Shown: one piece after another, positions 1-7,824 of the stretch
Layout: every line of letters begins with the position of its first letter
Numbering within the stretch: the first letter of the stretch is position 1
Assembly: GCF_029946185.1 (NCBI RefSeq)
Contig: NZ_JAQSEA010000136.1
Coordinates: forward strand, 1-40,785
DNA length: 40,785 bases
From: Prosthecobacter sp.
Lineage (GTDB): Bacteria; Verrucomicrobiota; Verrucomicrobiia; Verrucomicrobiales; Verrucomicrobiaceae
Direction: 5' to 3'
The notes under the pieces: model-generated
The model's database searches: none
What the model saw: only the letters and a program-made list of their open reading frames with translations
What the model was told of the DNA's origin: nothing
Made by a program: the position numbers and the translations under genes

Positions 1-666
1 GTTGGGTTTGCTGCCCGGAATTGTCTGCCATACCCAGGGTCGCCTCGCTGAGGCTTCCTCCTTCGCTCAAGCTACGGAGGACGAGCTGGCATCCCTGGGC
101 TATAATCCGCAGCCCATTCAGGGCTGGTGTGTGGCGGGACGAAGCGAGGAAAGAGCTCAAAAGGCCCTTACTAAGCGCCATGGATTCAGACCCTTTTTCA
201 ACTGTGCGTGGTTCTATATAACGGTTCGCAAAAACTCATTTCCATTTAGCGGACTGTCTCTTGCTCGAAGGTCATGGGCTTCCTTCTTCGCTCTCCTGCG
301 TCGAGCTACGAAGGACAGGTCGACGGCGGCGGACTGAGGACAGCCAGCCCTACCAGCGACTGGCATGCGCGTGCACCGGCGCGAGGCAGGGAGCTTGGTC
401 CTCCAAGCGCCGTCGAGCGTCGCCATGCGCCGTTTTCCGGAAATCTGTTTTGCGAACCGCTAGAACTTCCTCGATTGAATCGACGGCCTACGCTTCAGGG
501 CAGATCCCTGGCGATGCTCTCAACGCGCCGCAAATGGCAACAAGGGAAGCTAATCTCCTTTCCACAATCCAGCCTACATTTCTGACACTCACAGGGAATC
601 TGTGAACAGCGTGTGAGGACACGACGAAGGACGAGAAAGCCGGGGCTGCAATACGTGCGCTGGGTT
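1..666. repeat. Gene-free region with REP-like palindromes
   Basis: No convincing coding region is seen here; open frames lack any recognisable protein and overlap on both strands. The DNA is rich in palindromes. CCCAGGG (33-39) pairs with CCCTGGG (93-99) and encloses a hairpin TCCTCC/GGAGGA (56-61 and 76-81). CAGCCC/GGGCTG (110-115 and 121-126) follows. A second hairpin of the same design, TCCTTC/GAAGGA, lies at 281-286 and 310-315; both share CTTCGCTC and GAGCTACG or AAGCTACG in the loop side. These look like dispersed REP-type elements. From about 330 to 666 nothing further is recognised, and a decayed gene there cannot be excluded. Confidence 0.5.
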
Positions 667-1038
667 TTACACGTCCGCGACTTTGACTGCTTTGGCTTGG
701 GCGGCCTGCCACTCTTGGTAGCGTTCCAGTTCGCGCTGGACGAGTTTCAAACAGAAGGCGACTACGGTGGCGTCGTCGAGGTAGCCGACGCCGACGAGGA
801 CGTCGGGGATGACATCGGCTGGATTGAGGACGTAGAGCAGAGCCATGGACACGGCGCTGATGGCCCAATAGGGGATCTCGCGGTAGGTGCCTGCCCAGTA
901 GTCCTTCACCATGCTGAGCATGATCTTGGTCTGCTCAAACACCTGCTTGAGCTTGGGCAGCTTGCGTTCGATCTCCTGGGCGCGCTGGTTGACCTTGGCT
1001 ATGTCCAGATCGTGGTCGCCATTCGGGGGAGTGCTCAT
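667..1038 (-). CDS. DUF1232 (YkvA-type) small membrane-associated protein
   Basis: Encodes 123 residues. The central part (about residues 55-100) has the pattern typical of DUF1232/YkvA proteins: a hydrophobic stretch rich in Ala, Leu and Tyr, followed by NPADVIPDVLVGVGYLDD, the conserved P-x-D-xx-PD core and Asp pair of the family. The N-terminal half is charged and probably helical. The molecular function of the family is not known. The open frame continues upstream to 1464, but the ATG at 1038 gives the usual family length, and the extension runs through repeat DNA, so the shorter start is chosen. No strong ribosome binding site is visible. The gene stands alone, convergent to nothing and divergent from the mtn operon. 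Confidence 0.8.
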   Translation of the reverse strand: MSTPPNGDHDLDIAKVNQRAQEIERKLPKLKQVFEQTKIMLSMVKDYWAGTYREIPYWAISAVSMALLYVLNPADVIPDVLVGVGYLDDATVVAFCLKLVQRELERYQEWQAAQAKAVKVADV

Positions 1039-1182
1039 TGGGGAAAATAACCATCCGATGCGGTGAAGTCCAGGCGGCAGTGATGGAGCTTGGCGGGATG
1101 CAGGGCTTAAGATGAAAAGGCTAACGACAGCGCAGTGTCGCTTCTGAAGGACAAAAAGGACACCGTATTCGAAGACAGTCAG

Positions 1183-1434
1183 GAATGGCACTCGGTTAAA
1201 GACGTGGATCGTTGTTGCCGGTGATGCTGAGCCCCACGTGTCGCAGGCGGGTAGAGGAGCTGAGCGCAGACGCTGCTGGTGGCTGGTGTGGTGCAGCGGA
1301 GTGCTGGATTTGCTTCCCGCGCATGCATGCAAGCCCCCCTGGGCGATGCCCAGGGCTGCGATAGGCCGCACCTTTGGTGCTGAAGAACCAGAGTGCTGGC
1401 GCTCACGATAACCATCCTTAACCGAGTGCCATTC
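1183..1434. repeat. MITE-like element with 17 bp terminal inverted repeats
   Basis: GAATGGCACTCGGTTAA at 1183-1199 is repeated exactly in inverted orientation at 1418-1434, giving a 252 bp unit. Inside lie two compact hairpins: CCCTGGGC-GAT-GCCCAGGG (1337-1355) and GCACC-TTT-GGTGC (1368-1380). No open frame inside resembles a protein. The structure fits a non-autonomous miniature inverted-repeat element or a REP/BIME-type composite. A clear target-site duplication was not found; a short GACAG occurs near both ends (1174-1178 and 1437-1441) but not at the exact edges. It sits between the DUF1232 gene and the mtn operon, so it may affect transcription of either. Confidence 0.55.
1337..1380. repeat. 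REP-like double hairpin inside the inverted-repeat element
   Basis: Perfect 8 bp stem CCCTGGGC/GCCCAGGG with a 3-base loop (1337-1355), a linker containing CGATAGGCCGCA, then a 5 bp stem GCACC/GGTGC with a TTT loop (1368-1380). The arrangement resembles the module at 33-126, which has the same CCC(A/T)GGG cores, a linker with ATA..CCGCA, and a following GC-rich hairpin. Confidence 0.5.
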
Positions 1435-1515
1435 ATGACAGCCAGACTTTTTGCAGCTGTTCATGCGTCAACCCTGGGTGGGATGTGAAGATTCTGCTAC
1501 GTGAGGGAGATTGAC

Positions 1516-2211
1516 ATGCCTGCGGCGGTCCGAATCATTCACGTTCTCATGCCCGCAGAAAACGCTCCGCTTATTATCACCGAGCCGATTCATTCTTTGA
1601 CCCGCGAACTCATTGAGTGCGGGCGGGATTTTCACCGGCGTGGCTGGTCACTGGGAACGAGCAGCAATTACAGCGCGGTGATTGAACGTGGGCCGCTGAC
1701 GCTGCTGATGACTGGCAGTGGTTTTGACAAAGGACGTCTGGAGGCGGACCAGTTTGTGATGGTGGATGGAGAGGCTCAGGCACTGGACGAAGCCTTTTCC
1801 AAGCCCTCTGCGGAGGCGCTGCTGCACACTGTACTGGCAAAGCATGGTGCGGGGGCGGTGCTGCATACGCACTCCGTGGCGGCGACGGTTTTGAGCGAGC
1901 ACTTTGTGAAGGACGGAGGCTTGAGAATCACGGGCTACGAAATGCTGAAGGGGCTCGCTGGTGTAACGACGCATGAGTCTGAGGCGTGGATCGAGATTTA
2001 CCCGAACACGCAGGACATTGCGGCGCTGGCGAGGGTGATTGATGCGCGACTGCGAGATCCTGCGAGGCCGCTGCGCCATGGTTTTCTGATGGCGGGCCAT
2101 GGCCTTTATACCTGGGGTGAAACTACTGCGGCAGCACGGCGGCAGGTTGAGGTGCTGGAGTTTCTCTTCGAAGTCGTCACACAGAAGCGATTGCTCTTTG
2201 GTGCCTTTTGA
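1516..2211 (+). CDS. mtnB: Methylthioribulose-1-phosphate dehydratase
   Basis: Cytosolic zinc enzyme of methionine salvage that dehydrates 5-methylthioribulose-1-phosphate to the diketo intermediate. The class II aldolase/AraD fold is evident over about residues 25-225. Visible active-site residues are the zinc histidines H117 and H119 in HTHS and H195 in AGHG, and E142 in YEMLKGLAG, a family hallmark. Length 231 residues is slightly above the usual ~205-210. The start ATG at 1516 is chosen because GAGGGAG (1503-1509) sits at the right distance; the frame could also begin with GTG at 1501 or ATG at 1549. First gene of a four-gene operon followed by mtnD after 14 bases. Confidence 0.93.
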   Translation: MPAAVRIIHVLMPAENAPLIITEPIHSLTRELIECGRDFHRRGWSLGTSSNYSAVIERGPLTLLMTGSGFDKGRLEADQFVMVDGEAQALDEAFSKPSAEALLHTVLAKHGAGAVLHTHSVAATVLSEHFVKDGGLRITGYEMLKGLAGVTTHESEAWIEIYPNTQDIAALARVIDARLRDPARPLRHGFLMAGHGLYTWGETTAAARRQVEVLEFLFEVVTQKRLLFGAF

Positions 2212-2225
2212 GGAGCACTATTCCC

Positions 2226-2819
2226 ATGGCCCACATCCGCATTCCCTCCGCAGACCGTGTCATTCACGATGCGGAAAGCATCCGTCATTTTCTCCTGCCG
2301 CATGGCATTCATTATGATCGCTGGCCGGTGGCGGGGCGAATCGGGCGTGATGCCTCGCAGGAGGAAATCCTGGCCGCTTATGCACCGGAGGTGGAAGCAC
2401 TGAAGCAGAGCGGCGGCTACACCACGGCGGATGTGGTGAACGTGACGCCTGATGTGCCCGGCCTGCAGGAGATGCTGAGCAAGTTCAACCAAGAACATCG
2501 CCATGCGGAGGATGAGGTGCGCTTCATCGTGAAGGGTCACGGCATCTTTTACATCAATCCTGAAAATGGTGATCCGGTGTTCTCCATCGAGATCGAAGCA
2601 GGCGATCTGGTCAACGTCCCCGCCGGTACCAAGCACTGGTTTGATCTGTGCGCCGACCGCACCATTCGTGCGATTCGCCTGTTTCGAGAGAAGGCTGGCT
2701 GGACGCCGGAGTACACGGGTGACGCGATTGCCAGCGGGTATCAGCCGCTGTGTTTCGGCCCAACTCCGATTGTGGCGAAAGGCTTCCGCATTGAGCAGGC
2801 TGCTTCCAGCGCCGCATGA
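2226..2819 (+). CDS. mtnD: Acireductone dioxygenase
   Basis: Cupin-fold metalloenzyme of 197 residues that oxidises the acireductone of methionine salvage. The iron form gives formate and 2-keto-4-methylthiobutyrate; the nickel form is off-pathway. The metal site is complete: H91-x-H93-x3-E97 in HRHAEDE and the fourth ligand H137 in GTKHWFD. The C-terminal GFRIEQAAS tail is typical of bacterial ARD. ATG at 2226 is preferred over the upstream TTG (2208) because AGGAG at 2211-2215 precedes it. The stop overlaps the start of mtnC (ATGA), indicating translational coupling. Confidence 0.95.
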   Translation: MAHIRIPSADRVIHDAESIRHFLLPHGIHYDRWPVAGRIGRDASQEEILAAYAPEVEALKQSGGYTTADVVNVTPDVPGLQEMLSKFNQEHRHAEDEVRFIVKGHGIFYINPENGDPVFSIEIEAGDLVNVPAGTKHWFDLCADRTIRAIRLFREKAGWTPEYTGDAIASGYQPLCFGPTPIVAKGFRIEQAASSAA

Positions 2820-3502
2820 TCACGTTTGGAGGCAAACTGATCCTGCTGGACATTGAGGGCACCCTCTCGCCCCTGGCATTTGTGCATGACGTGATGTTTC
2901 CGTATGCGCGGCGGCGCGCAGGGATTTATCTCGCCATGCATTGGGGGACGGCGGTGATTTCACAGCTCGCGCGTGATGTGGGTGTGGCTGGCTTTGCTTC
3001 ACCAGCCGAGGCGGAGGATGCCGTACATCGATTGATGGAGGCGGACGCGAAGGTGACTGGTTTAAAGCAGCTTCAGGGGATGATCTGGGAGGAGGGCTTT
3101 CGCAATGGCGAGCTGCGCAGCCGAATCTTTGACGATGTGCCGTTAGCGCTGGCGGGCTGGTGTCGGCAGGGGCGGGAAATCCGCATCTACTCCTCCGGCA
3201 GTGTTCATGCACAGAAGCTCTTTTTTGCGTACACGAAGCGCGGTGATCTTTCGGTGCATTTCTCCGGCTACTACGACACCACGACGGGTTCGAAACGCGA
3301 AACGGCCAGCTACGCTGCCATCGCGGCGGATTGCGGTCTAACGGCGGAGCAAATTCTCTTTGTGAGTGATGTTGTGGAGGAATTGAATGCGGCGCGAAAT
3401 GCAGGCATGGTCACGGTGCTCGCGCTACGGCCTGGCAACCCACCTGCCCTGCTGCATGATCATCCAGCCATCACTTCCTTTTCAGAAATCTCCCTCGCAT
3501 GA
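2816..3502 (+). CDS. mtnC: Enolase-phosphatase E1 (HAD family)
   Basis: Bifunctional HAD-superfamily enzyme of 228 residues that enolises 2,3-diketo-5-methylthiopentyl-1-phosphate and removes its phosphate, yielding the acireductone used by MtnD. HAD motif I is seen as LLDIEGT (nucleophile D12, acid/base E14). Motif II is the YSSGS segment, and motif IV is FVSDVVEE near the C-terminus. FVHDVMFPYARRR after motif I is characteristic of the MtnC cap region. Starts with ATGA overlapping the mtnD stop and ends with ATGA overlapping the mtnA start. Confidence 0.94.
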   Translation: MITFGGKLILLDIEGTLSPLAFVHDVMFPYARRRAGIYLAMHWGTAVISQLARDVGVAGFASPAEAEDAVHRLMEADAKVTGLKQLQGMIWEEGFRNGELRSRIFDDVPLALAGWCRQGREIRIYSSGSVHAQKLFFAYTKRGDLSVHFSGYYDTTTGSKRETASYAAIAADCGLTAEQILFVSDVVEELNAARNAGMVTVLALRPGNPPALLHDHPAITSFSEISLA

Positions 3503-4593
3503 ATATTCACGGACAGCCGCACCGCTCCATCGAAGCCGATCACGCCACGCAGAGTGCGCGGATCATTGATCAAACTTTTCTGCCGCATCAGGTGGAGTGG
3601 CGTGAGTTGCGGACGCTGGACGATGCTGCGGAGGCGATTCAGGTGATGCGGGTGCGGGGAGCGCCGCTGATCGGTGCGACGGCTGCGTTTGGTTTGTTCT
3701 TTGCGCTGCGGGAAGATGCCACGGATGCGGCGCTAGAAGTGGCTTATCACGTGCTGCATGCCACGCGACCCACGGCGATCAATCTGCGCTGGGCGCTGGA
3801 CCGGGTGAGACGAGTGGTATCGCCGCTGGGTGTTGAAGAACGTGCCGCTGCTGCCTGGGACGAGGCGCTGGCGATTTGCGAGCATGATGTGGAGACGAAT
3901 CATGCCATTGGGAGGCATGGGCTTGAATTGTTTCGGGCCATTCAAGCGAAGAAGGGTGATCCTGCGGCGACACTGAACGTGATGACGCATTGCAATGCGG
4001 GATGGCTGGCCACGGTGGACTGGGGAACGGCGATTTCGCCGATCTATCAGGCGCATGATGCGGGCATGAACGTACATGTGTGGGTGAGCGAAACGCGCCC
4101 GCGCGGTCAGGGGGCGTCGCTGACGGCTTTTGAACTCAAGGAGCATGGAGTGCCGCACACTTTGATCGTGGATAACAATGCGGGACATCTGCTGCAGCGC
4201 GGGCTGGTGGATGTGGTGATCGTGGGCACAGACCGCGTCACGGCGGAGGGTGATGTGGCGAACAAGATCGGCACGTACCTGAAGGCGCTGGCGGCCAAGG
4301 CGCATGACGTACCGTTTTATGTGGCGACCCCTGTGAGCACCATTGACTGGACGATCACGGATGGCATTCGCGACATTCCCATCGAGCAGCGAAGTGCGCG
4401 GGAGGTGACTCACATGCCCGGTCTGAATGCGGCGGGGCTGCGTGAAGAAGTGCTGATCGCGCCGGAGGGCACGCAGGCGCGTAATGATGGTTTTGATGTA
4501 ACTCCTGCGTCTCTCGTCACTGCGCTGGTGACAGAACACGGGGCTTTTCTGGCCAGTGCCGATGCATTGCAGCAGTTGCGCTCTATGATTTAA
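3499..4593 (+). CDS. mtnA: Methylthioribose-1-phosphate isomerase
   Basis: Isomerises 5-methylthioribose-1-phosphate to methylthioribulose-1-phosphate, the substrate of MtnB. The eIF2B-alpha-like family is recognised by RVRGAPLIGATAAFGL near the N-terminus, THCNAG containing the catalytic cysteine C165, TRPRGQGASLTAFEL, and VGTDRV with the catalytic D245. The 80-residue spacing of Cys and Asp matches the characterised enzyme of Bacillus subtilis. Length 364 is slightly longer than the usual 340-355. Last gene of the mtnBDCA operon, translationally coupled to mtnC by a 4-base overlap. The upstream enzymes mtnK/mtnN or mtnP are not in the window. Confidence 0.95.
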   Translation: MNIHGQPHRSIEADHATQSARIIDQTFLPHQVEWRELRTLDDAAEAIQVMRVRGAPLIGATAAFGLFFALREDATDAALEVAYHVLHATRPTAINLRWALDRVRRVVSPLGVEERAAAAWDEALAICEHDVETNHAIGRHGLELFRAIQAKKGDPAATLNVMTHCNAGWLATVDWGTAISPIYQAHDAGMNVHVWVSETRPRGQGASLTAFELKEHGVPHTLIVDNNAGHLLQRGLVDVVIVGTDRVTAEGDVANKIGTYLKALAAKAHDVPFYVATPVSTIDWTITDGIRDIPIEQRSAREVTHMPGLNAAGLREEVLIAPEGTQARNDGFDVTPASLVTALVTEHGAFLASADALQQLRSMI

Positions 4594-4601
4594 GCCCTAA
4601 C

Positions 4602-4651
4602 GCGTCATTATTTTTGTAATATTTTGACGCTATTTGACATCGGATTGTCAA
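4602..4651. promoter_or_regulatory. Inverted repeats between mtnA and the VWA gene
   Basis: Two nested features lie in this AT-rich gap. GCGTCA (4602-4607) pairs with TGACGC (4625-4630) across an ATTA/TAAT inner arm, and could end the mtn transcript, although no U-tract follows. TTGACA-TCGGAT-TGTCAA (4634-4651) is a perfect 6 bp dyad about 40 bases before the next start codon. It could be an operator or contain a -35 element, but no good -10 is seen at the standard distance. Confidence 0.3.
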
Positions 4652-4691
4652 TGCTTCGAGTCACTTTCAACACACCCGAAAAATCACCCTT

Positions 4692-7085
4692 ATGAATCGT
4701 TTACTTACCACTGTTTTGACAGGATGGGCGTTGCTCACAGGAGCCTCGAATGTTCAGGCGCAACAACCCGCCTCTCGGGCGATCATTGTCTTTGATGCCT
4801 CAGGCAGCATGTATGGCGAGGTGCCGGGTGGTGTGAAGATCGACATCGCGAAGAAGGTGGTGAGCGACATCGTCGGCTCGATTGATCCAGGCATGGAACT
4901 GGGTCTCATGGCTTACGGACATCGTAAAAAAGGTGACTGCGAGGACATTGAACTGCTGGTGCCGCCGCAGCCGGGCAGCTCGGCAGCCATCTTGAAAGCG
5001 GTGGCGGCTTTGGAGCCGAAAGGCAAGACACCGCTCACAGCGGCGGTGATTCAGGCGGCCAAGTACTTGAAATATGAGGAGGTGAAGGTGTCCGTGATCC
5101 TGGTCAGCGATGGCGTGGAGACCTGCCACAATGATCCCTGCACGGCAGCGGATGAACTGGAGCGGCTCGGTATCGACTTCACCTGTCATGTGATCGGTTT
5201 CGATCTAAAGCCGGGAGAGTCCTCGGGGCTTGAATGTCTGGCGAAAAAAACGGGGGGGATGTACCTCTCGGCCAAGGATGCCGCGTCGCTGAAGTCTTCG
5301 CTGGAAACCGCCATGAAGCAGGTGGCGAAGCCGGTGACGACGCTGGTGATCGAAGCCAAGAAATCTTCCGGTGGCGCATTGATCGAAGGCGCGACCTTTC
5401 AGGTGTTTGCGGAAGGTGGCGGTGAAAACGCCATCGCCACGGGCAACGGCGGCCGCTGGAGCACGGAGCTGCCGAAGGCGGGCAAATTCACCATCAGCGC
5501 CAAGTTGAACGGCAAAGTCGTCGAACTCGAGGCGACGGTGAAGGAGGGCGACACGGTGACGAAGGAAGTGGTGTTTGCAGAGAGCGGCATCAAGGCTGTC
5601 GCTTACGCCAAGGAAGGCGGCACGGCTTTTGAAAAAGATGTGTCCTGGGATCTCTTCGGCCCTGCGAATGCGGAGGGGCAACGCGAAACGATTGCCACGA
5701 GTTATGAGGCCAAACCTTTCCTCAAGGTGGTGGCTGGCAAGTACCTGCTGAAGGCCACACGCGGGGACGCCCGTGCCAGCGTGGAGGTCACGGTGAAGGA
5801 TGGAGCAGCGCAGGAAGTGAAGCTCGTCCTCGGCAGTGGAAACCTCAAACTGAGCGCCATCAGCGCGGAGGGGCAGACCGCCATTACCAAAGACCTCAGC
5901 TGGGACATTTATTCACCGGCCGACGCCGAGGGGCAGCGCAAGCAACTCGGCAACAGCTACGAAGCACAGCCCATGTTTACCCTGCCCTCCGGGCCGTGTT
6001 TGATCGTCGCCCAATATGGCAACGCGAAGGGGCAACAAGAAGTCGAAGTCAAAGCGGGAGAGACGCAGAACATCGTCGTCCTGCTTGGCAGTGGCAAATT
6101 GAAGCTTTCCGTCATCATGGAGGAAGGCGGCAAACCGGTGGCGGAGGGCGTGTCTTGGGACGTCTTGGGCGAAGCTGATGCTGAGGGCAATCGGCCCAAG
6201 ATCGCCTATAGCTACGATGCGCAACCCACACTCGCACTGCCCGCAGGCAAGTATGAGGTCGAAGTCGTTGTGGGCAATGCGAAGGGCAAAGTCATGGTGG
6301 AGATCAAGGCGGGAGCTACGCAGGAAAAGGTGGTGACACTCGGAGCTGGCCGGATCAAGCTCTCCGCTCTCGCCGTCGAAGGTGCGGAACCGCTTTCCAC
6401 GGGTGTCTCCTGGGAGATTTTTGGCGACGCCGATGCCGAAGGCAACCGGGTGAAGGCAAGTTACAGCTATGATGCCGTGCCTACACTCAGCCTGCCTGCT
6501 GGAAAATACCTCGCCCAGCTCGACTGGGGCAGTGCCAAAGGGAAACAGGAGGTCGAGGTCGCCGCTGGCAAGCTCACTGAAGTCTCGATCGTCATCAACG
6601 CCGGCACATTGGCCCTGAGCGCCCTCATGGCTGAAGGCGCAGATCCTGCGCCTGAAGGCCTCAATTGGGATGTGTTTGGCGAAGCCAATGCTGAAGGGGA
6701 ACGTCCGAAGGCCAGCTACAGCTACGATGCGCAGCCTAAACTCCACCTGACTGCGGGCAAGTATCTCGTGGTGGCGACACGTGGTGCAGCGGTGGCTCAG
6801 ATTGAAGTGGAAGTATTGGCAGGGAAGATGGTGACCAAGGCTCTGACCTTGAATGCTGGAACCTTGAAAATTAGTTCAAGCACGCCCGGCAGCTGGGAGA
6901 TTTTCGGCACAATGGATGCCGAAGGGAATCGGAAAAAAATCACCTATTCTTATGATGCGGAAGCCAAGCTTTTCATTCCCGCAGGCAAAGTGCTGGTGGT
7001 GCGCAGTGAGGGCGACAAAAAGGCTGAGCAGGAAATTGAAATCAAAGCCGGAGTACTTAGCGAGATGAAACTCGATGCTAAATAG
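4692..7085 (+). CDS. Secreted VWA-domain protein with C-terminal repeats
   Basis: A 797-residue exported protein. Residues 1-23 form a Sec signal peptide ending VQA. A von Willebrand factor A domain follows (about 30-210) with a complete MIDAS: D35-x-S37-x-S39 in FDASGSM, Thr in GKTPLTAAV, and Asp in LVSDGVE. It should bind a divalent metal and a partner protein. After one divergent domain come about six repeats of 75-85 residues, each with a SW(D/E)(I/V)(F/L/Y)G core, A(D/N)AEG(N/Q)R, a YSYDA(Q/V)P strand, PAGKYLV and an EVEV-K-AG end. The last repeat is shortened. Repeats are probably beta-sandwich units. The gene follows the mtn operon with a 98-base gap and precedes a lipoprotein; its role is unknown. 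Confidence 0.85.
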   Translation: MNRLLTTVLTGWALLTGASNVQAQQPASRAIIVFDASGSMYGEVPGGVKIDIAKKVVSDIVGSIDPGMELGLMAYGHRKKGDCEDIELLVPPQPGSSAAILKAVAALEPKGKTPLTAAVIQAAKYLKYEEVKVSVILVSDGVETCHNDPCTAADELERLGIDFTCHVIGFDLKPGESSGLECLAKKTGGMYLSAKDAASLKSSLETAMKQVAKPVTTLVIEAKKSSGGALIEGATFQVFAEGGGENAIATGNGGRWSTELPKAGKFTISAKLNGKVVELEATVKEGDTVTKEVVFAESGIKAVAYAKEGGTAFEKDVSWDLFGPANAEGQRETIATSYEAKPFLKVVAGKYLLKATRGDARASVEVTVKDGAAQEVKLVLGSGNLKLSAISAEGQTAITKDLSWDIYSPADAEGQRKQLGNSYEAQPMFTLPSGPCLIVAQYGNAKGQQEVEVKAGETQNIVVLLGSGKLKLSVIMEEGGKPVAEGVSWDVLGEADAEGNRPKIAYSYDAQPTLALPAGKYEVEVVVGNAKGKVMVEIKAGATQEKVVTLGAGRIKLSALAVEGAEPLSTGVSWEIFGDADAEGNRVKASYSYDAVPTLSLPAGKYLAQLDWGSAKGKQEVEVAAGKLTEVSIVINAGTLALSALMAEGADPAPEGLNWDVFGEANAEGERPKASYSYDAQPKLHLTAGKYLVVATRGAAVAQIEVEVLAGKMVTKALTLNAGTLKISSSTPGSWEIFGTMDAEGNRKKITYSYDAEAKLFIPAGKVLVVRSEGDKKAEQEIEIKAGVLSEMKLDAK

Positions 7086-7087
7086 TT

Positions 7088-7117
7088 GCCCTATCCCGTT
7101 CTGTTACTCAATAGGGC
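7088..7117 (+). other. Inverted repeat after the VWA gene
   Basis: GCCCTAT (7088-7094) and ATAGGGC (7111-7117) form a perfect 7 bp stem around a 16-base loop just downstream of the VWA stop codon. There is no clear run of T afterwards, so it is at best a weak or factor-dependent terminator, or an mRNA 3'-end stabiliser. Confidence 0.3.
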
Positions 7118-7158
7118 TTGTAAAAAGTCTTAAACCGCTGACCCTATAGTCCCAAACT

Positions 7159-7587
7159 ATGAAACTAACTCCATTCATTCTGATCGCGCTGCTCGCTGGC
7201 GGCATTGCCTCATGCAAAAAAACAACGCCGGAAGCTTCCAAAGCCTCTGAAGACACCCAGAAAGCGATGGAAGCCGTCAAGGAGGCCATCAAATCCAACG
7301 CTGAAGTTGCAGCCCAGGAAATGGACGCTGCCAAAATTGCGACTGAAAAGAAGGCTGCTGAATTGAAAGTGGCTGCTGAGAAGGAAGCCGCTGTCCTCAA
7401 GGAAGCGGCTTCACGAAAAGCTGCTGAAGCGAGCAAGGCCATCGAAGAAGCCGCCGCGAAGGCGAAGGCAGCGCTGACACCGGCTCCTGCTCCTGCAGTT
7501 CAGCCAGCTCCTGTGACTCCGGCTGAATCGGCCGCTCCGACACCTGCGCCTGCGGCTCCGCCGGAAGCGCCTGCGGTGCCGAAATGA
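7159..7587 (+). CDS. Ala/Lys/Glu-rich small lipoprotein
   Basis: A 142-residue protein with a lipoprotein signal: MKLTPF then a hydrophobic core ending GGIASC, with Cys19 as the lipidated residue. Residues 20-105 are almost all Ala, Lys, Glu and Ser in a heptad-like pattern (AAELKVAAEKEAAVLKEAA), predicting a long helix or coiled coil. The remaining ~35 residues are a Pro/Ala-rich linker-like tail. The composition recalls spacer lipoproteins that join membrane and cell wall, but no family is recognised. It follows the VWA gene by 73 bases and ends before a strong terminator, so both may share a transcript. Confidence 0.75.
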   Translation: MKLTPFILIALLAGGIASCKKTTPEASKASEDTQKAMEAVKEAIKSNAEVAAQEMDAAKIATEKKAAELKVAAEKEAAVLKEAASRKAAEASKAIEEAAAKAKAALTPAPAPAVQPAPVTPAESAAPTPAPAAPPEAPAVPK

Positions 7588-7617
7588 TGTTCCATTTCAC
7601 TGCGAAGTGAAGTGCCT

Positions 7618-7655
7618 AGAGCGTCAGGAGGAAACTCCTGGCGCTCTTTTTATTT
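7618..7655 (+). terminator. Intrinsic terminator after the lipoprotein gene
   Basis: AGAGCGTCAGGAG (7618-7630), a GAAA tetraloop and CTCCTGGCGCTCT (7635-7647) form a 13 bp stem with one G-U pair, followed by TTTTTATTTT. This is a textbook Rho-independent terminator. A smaller TTCACT/AGTGAA hairpin precedes it at about 7596-7611. Confidence 0.88.
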
Positions 7656-7824
7656 TGGAGAATCGGCGGTGCTGACGGTGGGCAGGGCAAAGGGGGAGCC
7701 TCTTCGCGTTGAAGAGGTGGGGGCGTTGTGGGGGAGGGGCTTGATTGCCGATCTGGTGCGATGGGAAGAAGGACGCGTGAGGGATCAGGATGATCCCTCT
7801 CCTGCCGGATGCTGCGGCGAGGCG

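Noticed and set aside
1-666. Decayed transposase or partial gene at the left edge
   Set aside because: Frames on both strands are short and show no transposase motif; the signal is explained by palindromic repeats.
667-1464. Longer version (265 residues) of the DUF1232 gene
   Set aside because: The extra 142 N-terminal residues cross the inverted-repeat element and resemble no protein.
4634-4662. Sigma-70-like promoter for the VWA gene using TTGACA
   Set aside because: At 16-18 bases downstream there is no acceptable -10 box, so only the dyad is reported.
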